DNA of 64,000 nt, taken from CAYFVR01 sp046541515. GTDB taxonomy: Bacteria; Desulfobacterota; Desulfobacteria; Desulfobacterales; Desulfococcaceae. The notes below the pieces were generated by a model, which did no database searches, was not told where the DNA came from, and was given only the letters and a program-made list of their open reading frames with translations. Of the stretch, positions 8,645 to 19,295 are shown one piece after another. Within the stretch, counting starts at the first letter, position 1. The number at the start of each line of letters is the position of its first letter. The position numbers and the translations under genes were made by a program. Where the stretch lies: the NCBI GenBank assembly GCA_046541515.1, contig JBKHDD010000009.1:1-64000 (forward strand), read 5' to 3'.

Positions 8645-8968
8645 GTCGGGGTTTCCCCGCCCAAAGGTTTCCTTTCGGCGTTCCCGCCGCTTGCCTTCGC
8701 CGGGCCGGTCCGCCCGGCCCGGAAGCTCCGATCCCGCCGGGAGAACTTCCCCCCAACCGGTTTCCAATATTTTGATTGACAAAACACCCGTCTCACCTTA
8801 TTCTGCAGATTTGCATTCGGTCCATCCCGGTCAACCGAATGTCCGTTCAACTCCAGGTCGCGGGCGCCTCCATGTCGAATCTTCCCAAAGCGGTCCCGTC
8901 GTAGTTTCCTTCCGCGGCTCGTCGTTCCGGTTCGTTGGACAACGCGCTGATTGGAGGGGGATTACGGC
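8645..8968 (+). other. Intergenic region before dnaG
   Basis: 324 bp. At 8699-8718 a GC-rich hairpin (GCCGGGC / GCCCGGC, 6 nt loop) without a T-run could weakly end the his transcript. The promoter at 8776-8804 follows, then about 150 bp of leader in which no further structure or gene was seen. Confidence 0.5.
8776..8804 (+). promoter_or_regulatory. Predicted sigma-70 promoter of dnaG-rpoD
   Basis: TTGACA at 8776-8781, exactly 17 bp, then TATTCT at 8799-8804: a near-consensus promoter. Transcription would start near 8811, giving a leader of about 158 nt before the dnaG start. This is long enough to hold regulation, although no S21 gene precedes dnaG as it does in enterobacteria. Confidence 0.75.
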
Positions 8969-10823
8969 TTGACACGCACCATTCCCGACACAACCATTGC
9001 CAAAATTCGCCAGGCGGCCGACCTCGTCGAAATCGTCTCGGAGTCGGTCCCCCTTCGCAAGGCCGGAAAGGATTTTTCCGGCCTGTGCCCGTTTCACGCC
9101 GAGAAGACGCCCTCCTTTTCCGTCAGCCCGGAAAAACAGCTTTTTTACTGTTTTGGTTGCGGAGAGGGGGGGGATGTCTTTCATTACGTGATGCGTCGGG
9201 AAGGACTTTCCTTCGCCGACGCCCTTCGAACGCTGGCGCGACGCTACGGCATAGAAATCGAAGACCGGGCAATGACGCCGGAGGAAAAAGAGAAGGCGCG
9301 CCGGCTGGAACGAATGCGCTGGATTCAGCGGGAAGCCGCCGACTGGTTCCGCCGTCTGCTCCTGGACGCGCCGGATGCCGGCGAAGCCCGACGATACCTG
9401 GCCCGACGCGGACTCGGCCCGGAAGAGTGCGAGACCTTCGGACTGGGCTTCGCGCCGGACGCCTGGTCCCGACTGCTGGACCACCTTTCGGACCGGGGCG
9501 TGCCCGCCGAAGACGTGGAGCGGGCCGGCCTCGCCCTCCCCCGCAAGTCGGGAAGCGGCCATTACGACCGGTTCCGAAACCGGCTCATGTTTCCGATTCC
9601 CGACGGCCAAGGCCGAATCATCGCCTTTGGCGGACGGGTGCTGGACGACGGGAAGCCGAAATACCTCAATTCGCCCGAAACGGAACTGTTCAGCAAACGA
9701 ACCGCCCTGTACGGATATTCGACGGCTCGGCGGGCGGCGCGGGAAACGGGCCGGGTGTTCGTCGTGGAGGGATATCTGGACGCGATCGCCCTGCATCAGT
9801 TCGGATTGCCCAACGCCGTGGCCACCCTCGGCACGGCGCTGACCGGCGAGCACGTCCGGCTCCTTCGATCCATGACCGAGCGGGCGGTTCTGGTGTTCGA
9901 CACCGACGAGGCGGGAATGCGGGCGGCGGAACGAAGCGTTCCGCTCTTCGTTCAGGCCCAGATGGCGGTTTCCGTGCTGCTGCTGGACGCCGGCATGGAC
10001 CCCGACGATTTCGTCCGAAAGGAAGGGGCCGCCGTCTTCCGGGAGCGGGCCAACGGGGCGTCCGAAGGCATTCCGTTTCTGGCGGAGCGGTTTTTGAAGC
10101 GGCATGGAAACACCGTGGCCGACAAGGCCCGGGCCGCGACGGAGCTGGCGCCGATCCTTTCGGCCGTCCAGGACCCGGTGGCCCGTTCGCTGTACGTGGC
10201 CGATGTGGCCCGAAGAATCGGAGCGCCGGAAGCGGCGCTTCTGGAACGAATGGGGTCGGCCCCGGCGGCCCCCGCGCCGGAATCGACGGCGCCGGCGGGA
10301 ACGCGAACGGCCCACATGGATTCCCCGCCGAGGGAGAAGGGGTCTTCCGTCAATCGCGCTCGACCGGCCGGCCGACGATGGCGGCTGGAACGCCAAATCG
10401 CCACGATGGCGCTGGACTATCCGCCGGCCCGCTCCCTGGTGAAGGAGAGCGGAATCGCGGAGGAAATGGAGGACGAGCGGCTTCGGGAAATCGTCATTGC
10501 CGCCATAAAACTTCCCGAAGCGGGCGCCGATGAAATATCTTCCCAAATTTCCGATATGGCCACCCGACGGTTGGCGGCCTCGTTGCTTTTTGACACCTCG
10601 AAATCCGGGGAATGGACCCTGGCCGGCTGCCGAATGCTGGTGGCCCAGGCACGGGGTCTTTGCCAGCGCTGTCGGCGCGATCCCCTGTTGGAGGATATCC
10701 AAAAAGCCGAAAAAGAGAAAAATCCCGAATTAATCAAGAAGCTTCACCGGGAAAGAATGGAAAAAATTCTAAGCCGCAAAGGCTGCCGACAACCGGATGA
10801 ACGTATGCAGGAGGCGCAATCCG

Positions 10824-10849
<26 letters not shown>
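8969..10849 (+). CDS. dnaG: DNA primase
   Basis: 626 residues. It makes the RNA primers for chromosome replication and binds DnaB through its C-terminus. The CHC2 zinc motif is CPFH (residues 40-43) with CFGC (61-64). The TOPRIM catalytic core shows FVVEGYLDA near 262 and VFDTDEAG near 310. The middle contains the RNA-polymerase-like basic segments (RFRNRLMFPI, IAFGGRVL, KYLNSPET). The start is inferred to be TTG at 8969, because GGAGGGGG ends 8 nt before it and TRTIPDTTIAKIR is where the family begins. A TTG at 8951 would lie upstream of that ribosome site. The last 26 nt overlap rpoD, in a macromolecular-synthesis operon. Confidence 0.96.
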
Positions 10850-12596
<1,747 letters not shown>

Positions 12597-12604
12597 TTCC
12601 GCGC

Positions 12605-12633
12605 TTGACAAAGCTCCGGCCGGGCGATAGGTA
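12605..12633 (+). promoter_or_regulatory. Predicted sigma-70 promoter of the tRNA after rpoD
   Basis: TTGACA at 12605-12610, a 17 bp spacer and TAGGTA at 12628-12633. It begins 9 bp after the rpoD stop. The start near 12640 leaves about 10 nt before the tRNA. Confidence 0.65.
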
Positions 12634-12649
12634 ACTCCAACCCGATTTC

Positions 12650-12725
12650 GGGCCCATAGCTCAGCTGGCAGAGCCACCGGCTCATAACCGGTCGGTCCCT
12701 GGTTCGATCCCAGGTGGGCCCACCA
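12650..12725 (+). tRNA. tRNA with anticodon CAT (elongator Met or Ile2)
   Basis: A 76 nt cloverleaf with encoded CCA. Acceptor stem GGGCCCA pairs with TGGGCCC. The anticodon stem ACCGG/CCGGT holds the loop CTCATAA, giving anticodon CAT. The 1-72 pair is G-C and the anticodon stem lacks three consecutive G-C pairs, so it is not the initiator. Elongator methionine is most likely. A lysidine-modified isoleucine tRNA reading AUA cannot be excluded from the sequence alone. Its place directly after rpoD is common in Desulfobacterota. Confidence 0.93.
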
Positions 12726-12731
12726 GCCATC

Positions 12732-12766
12732 GGCGCGGCGTGGGGATTTCCCTCCGCGCCTTTTTT
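12732..12766 (+). terminator. Rho-independent terminator of the CAT tRNA
   Basis: GGCGCGG (12732-12738) pairs with CCGCGCC (12754-12760) around a 15 nt loop and runs straight into TTTTTT at 12761. It starts 6 bp after the tRNA end. Confidence 0.8.
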
Positions 12767-12786
12767 ATCCCCGCGGAAAGGTATCG

Positions 12787-13617
12787 ATGACCGCCCCGAC
12801 CGTATCCGACGTAATGGCCCTGATGGAAACTCTCGCCCCCGCCCAACTGGCGGAAGAGTGGGACAACGTGGGCCTGCAGGTCGGCCGCCGGGACGCCCCC
12901 GTTCGAAAAATCCGCGTCGCGCTGGACCCTCTCCCGGCGGTGGTGGAAGCCGCCTGCCGGGACGAAGTCGATCTTCTCGTCACCCACCATCCCCTGATTT
13001 TCCGCCCCCTCCGACAACTCGATTTCGACGCCCCCGCCGGGCGGGCCGTGGAAGCGGCCGCCCGTTGCGGGATGGCCATCTTCGCCGCCCACACCAATTT
13101 GGACAGCGTCCCCGACGGCGTCAACGACATCCTGGCCGAACGGATCGGACTTCTGGCGGACGGTCCGCTGATGGCCTCCGAGGACGCGCCGGGCGCGGGC
13201 ATCGGCCGCGTGGGACGGCTGCGAGAGCCCGGGCCGCTGGACGCCTTGGCCCGCCGGGTGGGCCGGGCGGTGGGCGCGGAATTCGTTCGGGTCGTGGGAA
13301 ATCCCTCTGCGGAAGTGGCCGCAGCCGCCCTCTGTTCCGGAAGCGGCGGCGGGCTTCTGAGCCGGTTTCTGGCCGGCCCGGCCGGTTGCTACATCACCGG
13401 AGATCTTAAATATCACGAAGCCCGGGATATCGAGGCGGCCGGCCGGGTCGCCGTCGACATCGGCCATTTCGCGTCCGAACATTTGGCGATGGCCGCCCTG
13501 GCCCGCACCCTGGCGGCCCGTCTGGACGAGCGGGGCATGGCCGTCCCGGTAGACGTCGCCGCGGAGGAACGGGAACCCTTCCGGACCCTTGCGGTCAATG
13601 GAGCGACCATTCCATGA
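12787..13617 (+). CDS. Nif3-like dinuclear metal-centre protein (YbgI/YqfO family)
   Basis: 276 residues, matching the short (YbgI-like) form without an inserted PII-like domain. Members form hexameric toroids with a two-metal site and are often annotated as GTP cyclohydrolase I type 2; the in vivo role is unsettled. Metal ligands are visible as THHPLIF near residue 61, AHTNLDSV near 104, and DIGHFASEH near 224. EEWDNVGLQVG near residue 23 is the family's N-terminal signature. The start at 12787 has AAAGG upstream. The stop overlaps the next ATG by four bases (ATGA). Confidence 0.9.
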   Translation: MTAPTVSDVMALMETLAPAQLAEEWDNVGLQVGRRDAPVRKIRVALDPLPAVVEAACRDEVDLLVTHHPLIFRPLRQLDFDAPAGRAVEAAARCGMAIFAAHTNLDSVPDGVNDILAERIGLLADGPLMASEDAPGAGIGRVGRLREPGPLDALARRVGRAVGAEFVRVVGNPSAEVAAAALCSGSGGGLLSRFLAGPAGCYITGDLKYHEARDIEAAGRVAVDIGHFASEHLAMAALARTLAARLDERGMAVPVDVAAEEREPFRTLAVNGATIP

Positions 13618-14321
13618 AGGAACAGATCTATCGGCTGGCGCGCCTCCAGCGCGTGGAAACCGAAATCCAGTTGGTTCAGACCCGGTTGGCCGGGGTGGAC
13701 GACAAGATCGACCGGCTGGAGGCCGCCGCTCGGGAGGCCGACGCGGGCATCGCCGGCCAGAGTGAAAACCTTGAATCCTTGCGCAAGCGGTATCGGGAGA
13801 TGGAAGGCGAGACGCAGACCAACACCGACGGCGTCGCCAAAAAGAAGGCCCGGCTCAACACCCTGAAAACCAACAAGGAATATCAGGCCATGCTCCGGGA
13901 GATCGAGGATCTGGAGAAGAAAAACCGGGCATTGGACGACGTGATGCTCCAGATGCTGGAGGAGATGGAAACCGTCGAAGCCAAGCGGAAAGAGGCCGAG
14001 GCCGAGGCCGAACGGGCAAAGGCCGAAGTGGCCGCCGCCGCGGCCCAGGTCCATGCGGCCGCCCGCCTGGACGAGGAACGGCTGGCCGAACTGGCGGAGG
14101 AACGGAAAACCATTGCCGCGGAACTGCCCGCCCACCTGCTGGCGGCGTTCGAGCGAACGCGGGAGCGGGTTTCGCCTCCCGCCATGGTCCCGGTCATGGG
14201 GCCGAGCTGCGAAGGCTGCAATATGAATCTCCCCCCCCAGATGCGCAACGAGATGCAACGTTTTGACGACTTGAAATACTGTCCCTTTTGTCATAGGATC
14301 GTCTACTGGAAAGGCGCGTAG
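13614..14321 (+). CDS. Zinc-ribbon coiled-coil protein (C4-type, CdsZ-like)
   Basis: 235 residues. The first 170 or so are a long alpha-helical coiled coil, rich in Glu, Lys and Ala heptads, with the repeat-breaking segment TLKTNKEYQAMLREIEDLEKK-like typical of this family. The C-terminus is a zinc ribbon, CEGC near residue 200 and CPFC near 223. Relatives in many bacteria are annotated zinc ribbon domain-containing proteins; a DNA- or RNA-binding regulatory role is proposed for some. It is translationally coupled to the Nif3-like gene, and rnpB begins only a few bases after its stop. This order recurs across Desulfobacterota. Confidence 0.88.
   Translation: MKEQIYRLARLQRVETEIQLVQTRLAGVDDKIDRLEAAAREADAGIAGQSENLESLRKRYREMEGETQTNTDGVAKKKARLNTLKTNKEYQAMLREIEDLEKKNRALDDVMLQMLEEMETVEAKRKEAEAEAERAKAEVAAAAAQVHAAARLDEERLAELAEERKTIAAELPAHLLAAFERTRERVSPPAMVPVMGPSCEGCNMNLPPQMRNEMQRFDDLKYCPFCHRIVYWKGA
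14271..14299 (+). promoter_or_regulatory. Predicted sigma-70 promoter of rnpB, inside the preceding gene
   Basis: TTGAAA at 14271-14276, 17 bp, then TAGGAT at 14294-14299, located within the last codons of the zinc-ribbon gene. A start near 14306 would give a short 5' leader removed during RNase P RNA maturation. Confidence 0.5.
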
Positions 14322-14325
14322 GCGC

Positions 14326-14699
<374 letters not shown>

Positions 14700-14731
14700 T
14701 TTTCCACCGACACCGAGAACGATATCCTGCA

Positions 14732-16051
14732 ATGGACGGGGAATCCCCAACCTATTACCACACATTCCCGGAGAAAGCCGGTCTCTTCTCCCGGGACTAC
14801 ATTCGGTGTTGCCGGTTCCTGCTGGATCCTCGATCGGCGGCCCAGGGGCAGGGGTTTACCAAAAAACTTTACTCCGAACTGATCGGCACCTCGCTGGTCC
14901 TCGAAGATTTTTTGGACTTTCACGGCGCCAAGTACAACCAGGAATGGTTTTTCTACCGCGAACTCTGCGCCGCCGTCCGCCACCTCAGCCTCGCCGGCTA
15001 TTCCCAGAAGCACATCCTCAATCGACTCGTCTACTACGACCTGGGCGCGACCGAGGTGTTCGAGGCCGAGGGCCGGGCCACCCTGGAATTCCTGACGGAA
15101 AGCCTCCGTCGCCTGGCGCCCGAAATCATCGCGGAAGCCCAGCGGCTGGGGATTCCCAACCCCGATGGCCGGCTGGACGCCGTCGACTTCCCCGGCATCA
15201 CCACCCGCGAACGGCTTGAGGTCACCATCGAGAGCCAGGCCCGCCACCAGGAAAAAAAGCATCTGGTCAAAATCGCCAACGAATTCCTCAATATTTCAAA
15301 ACATTTTGATCAGTTCGGTTTCTACCAGCCCTACAATCTCAAAAAAATCCGCAGTCTGGTGCCCGACACCATCAACGAGGTGGAGGTCCGGCGTTACGAA
15401 ATGCTGGTCCACAACCTCCAATCCAGCTTCGACACCTACGTCAGCCCCGGCGGCTACCCCCTCACCGACCGCAAGCTCAGGCAGCTCCGCAGCTTTTTCT
15501 CCGTGGTGTTTCAACTTCTACAGCTCATGGGCCGGCTTCTGCATTTCTACGAACGCCACCTCCACGAAGCCGGCTACAAAGACATCTATCAGAAGGTCCG
15601 AGACAAGCTGGCCGATCTGGTGGACCCGGACGCCCTGCTGGACCGCACCGTCAACTTCGGCCTCTACTACGCCTGCCATTTTCTCTCCAGCGGCAAAGCC
15701 GCGGCCCGGGAGATTCTCAACGCCAACATCGATCGCGCCATTATCGAGGTGGGCATTCCGGTCACCCGGGGCTTTCACAGCCGCCCTAGTCTGCTGGTCG
15801 CCAAGGTGGTGCAACACTACGGCGGCCAGGTGGAACTCGTCGTCGGGGACGCCCGGTTCGACGCCAGCAGCGTGCTGGACATCCAGTGGGCCGGCGGCAA
15901 AATCCAGAACGAAAACATCGCCGCCGTGGTCTTCGAAGGCGACGCCCGGGCTCTGCGGGACCTGGAAATCCTGGCCAGCGTCAACTACGGGGAAGACGCC
16001 ATGGGCAACGGCATCCCCCTGCCCAAGGAGCTGAGCTATCTCCGCCAGTAG
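14732..16051 (+). CDS. Protein of unknown function with a C-terminal HPr-like domain
   Basis: 439 residues. The first 330 are mostly alpha-helical and match nothing recognised. From about residue 338 an HPr-like phosphocarrier domain follows. GFHSRPSLLVAK places His349 where HPr carries its phosphorylated His15 (GxHARP in the family). ASSVLDIQWAGGK falls where the regulatory Ser46 loop would be. This suggests a PTS-related or phosphorelay input regulating a helical output domain, but no EI, EII or HPr kinase gene is nearby. It lies 32 bp after rnpB and 16 bp before ispD. No strong ribosome-binding site precedes the ATG. Confidence 0.75.
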   Translation: MDGESPTYYHTFPEKAGLFSRDYIRCCRFLLDPRSAAQGQGFTKKLYSELIGTSLVLEDFLDFHGAKYNQEWFFYRELCAAVRHLSLAGYSQKHILNRLVYYDLGATEVFEAEGRATLEFLTESLRRLAPEIIAEAQRLGIPNPDGRLDAVDFPGITTRERLEVTIESQARHQEKKHLVKIANEFLNISKHFDQFGFYQPYNLKKIRSLVPDTINEVEVRRYEMLVHNLQSSFDTYVSPGGYPLTDRKLRQLRSFFSVVFQLLQLMGRLLHFYERHLHEAGYKDIYQKVRDKLADLVDPDALLDRTVNFGLYYACHFLSSGKAAAREILNANIDRAIIEVGIPVTRGFHSRPSLLVAKVVQHYGGQVELVVGDARFDASSVLDIQWAGGKIQNENIAAVVFEGDARALRDLEILASVNYGEDAMGNGIPLPKELSYLRQ

Positions 16052-16067
16052 CCGACGGGCCGCGGCG

Positions 16068-16769
16068 GTGGTGGTGGCCGGCGGCGGCGGCCTCCGCATG
16101 GGCGGCCCGGTGCGAAAACAGTACCGAACCCTGGCCGGCCGGCCCATCCTTGCCCACACCCTGGCGACGGCGGCCGCCTGCCCCGAAATCGAAGAGATCG
16201 TTTTGGTGGTCCCGGCGGAAGATCACGAAATGTGCCAAGCGACCGTTTTGGCCCCGCTGGGAATTTCGACCCCGGTGAAAATCGCAACCGGCGGGGCCGA
16301 ACGCCAGATGTCCGTTGCCAACGGACTGGAAAATATCTCCGAGGGAATCGACTTGGTGGCGGTCCACGACGGGGTCCGCCCCTTCGTCCGGCCTGCGGAA
16401 TTTTCCGCCGTGCTCGCCGCCGCCGAAGAACATGGCGCCGCCATCCTCGCCGTCCCCGCCGCGGACACCCTCAAACGGGCCGACGGCCAGGGCAATGTAC
16501 GCGAAACCCTCGACCGCGCCGACATCTGGATGGCCCTGACCCCCCAAGCCTTTCGCCTTGACCTGTTGAAAGAAGCCCACGCCGCCGCCCAACGCGACCA
16601 AGTCCTGGGCACCGACGACGCGGCCCTTGTGGAACGGCTGGGCCGGCCCGTTCATTTGGTCCGCGGGGGCCGAACCAACCTCAAAATCACCACCCCAGAA
16701 GACCTGATTCTAGCCCGCGCCCTACTAACCGCCGCCGGGGAACCTCCGCCGCCATCCACCGGTCCCTGA
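16068..16769 (+). CDS. ispD: 2-C-methyl-D-erythritol 4-phosphate cytidylyltransferase
   Basis: 233 residues. It transfers CMP from CTP to MEP in the non-mevalonate isoprenoid pathway. The nucleotide loop AGGGGLRMGGPVRKQY lies at the N-terminus, followed by GAERQMSVANGL, VAVHDGVRPFV and the C-terminal LKITTPEDLILA signature. No ATG is available before the first conserved strand; after an in-frame stop at 16032-16034 the only usual start is GTG at 16068. This gives an N-terminus a few residues shorter than most homologues, and there is no clear ribosome site. Translation may depend on coupling to the gene ending at 16051. Confidence 0.92.
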   Translation: MVVAGGGGLRMGGPVRKQYRTLAGRPILAHTLATAAACPEIEEIVLVVPAEDHEMCQATVLAPLGISTPVKIATGGAERQMSVANGLENISEGIDLVAVHDGVRPFVRPAEFSAVLAAAEEHGAAILAVPAADTLKRADGQGNVRETLDRADIWMALTPQAFRLDLLKEAHAAAQRDQVLGTDDAALVERLGRPVHLVRGGRTNLKITTPEDLILARALLTAAGEPPPPSTGP

Positions 16770-16829
16770 CCGTCCGCAATCGTCGATGGCCGTCCGTGCG
16801 TCCTTGATTTGCCCAACCACCTCCCCCGT

Positions 16830-17330
16830 CTACCTTTTCGCCCCAACCCCCAACACCTCCCCCGCCAACGCCACCGCCCCCTCCGGCGTCGCCGCCTCGT
16901 GCAACTGCCCCTCCGCCGCGAAGGGCCGAAAAAAATCCCCCACCGCGAAGTCCAGCAAAATCACCGGCCGCCGATGCTTCAAGGCCAAGGCGATCTCCGA
17001 AAGGGTGCCCGCGCCGCCCCGGCAGGCGATCACCACTTGGCTGCTCAAAATGTTCACCATGTTACGGCCGCCGCCAATCCCCGTCAAAATCGGAATCCGA
17101 ATGCCGGGGGCCGCGGCATGGTCATGGTCGTCCGGCAAGACGCCGATGGTCAGTCCCCCGGCTTCGGCCGCGCCCTTGGCCGAGGCCGCCATCACGCCGG
17201 CGTTTCGGCCGCCGTTCAGCAGCACCCAGCCCGCCTCGGCGATCCGCCGGCCCAGCCGCTCGGCGATCTCCATGGTTTCAGGCGGAACGCTTCCGCCGCC
17301 CATCACCCCCACGACGATCGGTCGTTTCAT
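16830..17330 (-). CDS. TIGR00725-type Rossmann-fold protein (LOG-like)
   Basis: 166 residues. It shares the Rossmann fold of the lysine-decarboxylase-like/LOG proteins and molybdenum-cofactor carriers: IVVGVMGGGSVP at the N-terminus, LNGGRNAGVMAASAKGA, then GRNMVNILSSQVVIACRGGAGTLSEIALAL. The family's nucleotide motif PGGxGTxxE appears here as CRGGAGTLSE. The function is not established; a nucleotide or cofactor carrier is plausible. It is convergent with ispD. Its first 53 bases overlap the end of the cyclase gene upstream on the same strand, so the two form an operon. Confidence 0.82.
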   Translation of the reverse strand: MKRPIVVGVMGGGSVPPETMEIAERLGRRIAEAGWVLLNGGRNAGVMAASAKGAAEAGGLTIGVLPDDHDHAAAPGIRIPILTGIGGGRNMVNILSSQVVIACRGGAGTLSEIALALKHRRPVILLDFAVGDFFRPFAAEGQLHEAATPEGAVALAGEVLGVGAKR

Positions 17331-19068
17331 CGGTCCAGTCTCCTTCCATGGCCAGAATTCGAAAAATTTCCACCGGCGCGTCCTGGCCCTTCACATGGGC
17401 CGGCGGCCGGGCTTCCACCACCGCCGAGGTCCCCAACGCCTCCCGCACCTCCCGGCTAACGATAATTTCCCCCGCGCCCGCCAGGCCGTTGATCCGGGAG
17501 GCGAGGTTCACGGCGTCCCCAATCACCGTATATTCCATCTTCACCTGGGAGCCCAGATTCCCCGAGACCACCACCCCGGTGTGAATCCCAATGCCCACCG
17601 CGTCCAGCAACGCGTCCGACTGATTCCGGGCCCGCTCCGCGAAGGCCGCCCGCATGTCCAGGGCCGCCCGGACCGCCCGCTCCACGTGGTCCGCCCGTTC
17701 CACCGGAACGTTGAAAACGCCGAGCACGGCGTCTCCCACGAACTTGTCCACGAAGCCGCCGTAACGGATGATGGTCTCGCTGGCGATTTCGAAATATTCG
17801 TTGAGCCGATCCACCACCCGCTCGGGCTCCCGTTCACGGGTATATTGGGTGAAGCCCCGAACGTCGGTAAACAGGACGGTGGCTTCCCGCCGCTGCCCCT
17901 TGAACCAGATACGGTCCGGGTCCGCCAAAATCATCTCCAGGATTTCATTGCCCACGTATTTGCCGAAACTGCGCTCCATGATCGCCTTGAGACCCAGCTC
18001 CCGCGCCATCCGATTGAAGGCCACGGCCAAATCGCCGAATTCGTCGTTGCGCACCGGGGCGACCCGGTGCTGGTACCGGCCCCGGGCGATTTCCCGTGTT
18101 GCCCGCACCAGCCGAAAAATGGGACGGGAAAAATGAATCCCCAGCAACACCGCAACCAGAATGCCGCAGGCCGCCGTAACGAGGCTGAACAGAATCAGCG
18201 TCTGGCTGCGCTGGTACACCAGTTGCTGGATGAAATCGAGACTGACGCCCACGTGAGCCTCTCCCAGCACTCGATCCCGCATCACAATGGGGCGCTGAAG
18301 GTTTAGCAGCCGTTCGCCCTCCGGGCCGAGGTATTCGAAATAGACCGTTTCGCCCTCCCGGATCGGCGGTCCCGACTGGGGAAATTCCCGCAACGGGCCC
18401 CCAATCTGGTCGAAATCGGTGTGGGCCACCACCGTGCCTTGGGCGTCCCGGATGATGGCGTACCGGATGCCCGCCACGGTCACCGCCTCGGTGATGAGGG
18501 CGTTGAGCTTGAGGGTATTTTTCTCCTCCAGCAGCAAAAACCGGGCGTTGGCGATGAAATAATTGAGGCTGATTTTTCCCGAGCGCACCGTCTGATCAAA
18601 CAGCTGCTCCCGTTGCTGCCGAAGGGTGACGGCGCTCAGCGCCCCGATGGTCGCGGCCAGAACCAGCATCATCATCACCGAAAGCTTCAGCCAGATGGGC
18701 ACCGGCCGCACCTTGAGCCGCTCGAAAACGCCGCCGTATTGCCGATTGATCCGGGCTTCCACGTCGTCGGAAAGAGTGGCCAGGGAGAGGCCGTAATGAT
18801 CGTTGATGGCCGAAATCACGTCGGATTCCGAGAGATGCCCCAATTCCACCAGGATGGAACCGAGCTGGGCCGGCCGGGCCGGGCAGGTCTGGCGCTCTTG
18901 CTGCACCTCCAGGGCTTGAAGGAGTTGTTCCTCGGTGATCATGCGGCGCCGGCGCAGGAGCACCCCGATGGGCGCCGGCCCGGAAAGGCCGGACGGATGG
19001 CGACGCCGTTGAAGTCCCCCGCGGAGGGCGGTCCACCCGCGCCGAAAGGGAGGAGGAAGCGAAAGCAT
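17278..19068 (-). CDS. Class III adenylate/guanylate cyclase with MshEN-like N-terminus, membrane sensor and HAMP
   Basis: 596 residues. Order of parts: an N-terminal MshEN-like segment (residues 30-110, with IGVLLRRRRMITEEQLLQAL then LGSILVELGHLSESDVISAI); a first membrane helix near 135; an extracytoplasmic sensor of about 170 residues; a second membrane helix near 295; a HAMP domain ending at DEFGDLAVAFNRM; and a cyclase catalytic domain from about 395. Catalytic residues are visible as VLFTDVRGFT and DKFVGDAVLGVF (metal Asp pair), and GDAVNLASRING (transition-state Asn and Arg). Substrate choice (ATP or GTP) was not assigned. The ATG at 19068 has AAAGG upstream. MshEN domains bind c-di-GMP in other proteins, so c-di-GMP could feed into cAMP here. 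Confidence 0.88.
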   Translation of the reverse strand: MLSLPPPFRRGWTALRGGLQRRRHPSGLSGPAPIGVLLRRRRMITEEQLLQALEVQQERQTCPARPAQLGSILVELGHLSESDVISAINDHYGLSLATLSDDVEARINRQYGGVFERLKVRPVPIWLKLSVMMMLVLAATIGALSAVTLRQQREQLFDQTVRSGKISLNYFIANARFLLLEEKNTLKLNALITEAVTVAGIRYAIIRDAQGTVVAHTDFDQIGGPLREFPQSGPPIREGETVYFEYLGPEGERLLNLQRPIVMRDRVLGEAHVGVSLDFIQQLVYQRSQTLILFSLVTAACGILVAVLLGIHFSRPIFRLVRATREIARGRYQHRVAPVRNDEFGDLAVAFNRMARELGLKAIMERSFGKYVGNEILEMILADPDRIWFKGQRREATVLFTDVRGFTQYTREREPERVVDRLNEYFEIASETIIRYGGFVDKFVGDAVLGVFNVPVERADHVERAVRAALDMRAAFAERARNQSDALLDAVGIGIHTGVVVSGNLGSQVKMEYTVIGDAVNLASRINGLAGAGEIIVSREVREALGTSAVVEARPPAHVKGQDAPVEIFRILAMEGDWTDETTDRRGGDGRRKRSA

Positions 19069-19104
19069 CGTGAAGCCTTTTCAGGGACGAGGTCAAAATT
19101 AAAA

Positions 19105-19134
19105 ATTATAGGGTGCGGCCTGGGAATTTGGCAA
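19105..19134 (-). promoter_or_regulatory. Predicted sigma-70 promoter of the cyclase operon
   Basis: On the minus strand, TTGCCA (19134-19129), an 18 bp spacer and a perfect TATAAT (19110-19105). The start near 19098 leaves about 30 nt before the cyclase ATG. Confidence 0.7.
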
Positions 19135-19177
19135 GTGGATTTTCCTTGCGGTTTCAAGACTCTAATCCCTCGTGGAA

Positions 19178-19218
19178 AATCCCGACGCCTTGACAAGGCG
19201 TCGGGATTCCCCTACATT
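19178..19218 (+). promoter_or_regulatory. MoxR-operon promoter embedded in a perfect 14 bp inverted repeat
   Basis: AATCCCGACGCCTT (19178-19191) and its exact reverse complement (19195-19208) are separated by GAC. TTGACA at 19190-19195 lies across the centre of the repeat and pairs with TACATT at 19213-19218, 17 bp away. The geometry suggests an operator for a dimeric regulator over the -35 box. The same sequence could fold as an RNA hairpin, with TTTT following on the minus strand. Confidence 0.55.
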
Positions 19219-19295
19219 CGTCACTTTGGATCGACGACCGGATGGACAAACGGATCGACGACGGGTTCAACGTTTGGATGGAGGAGGAAACGAAC

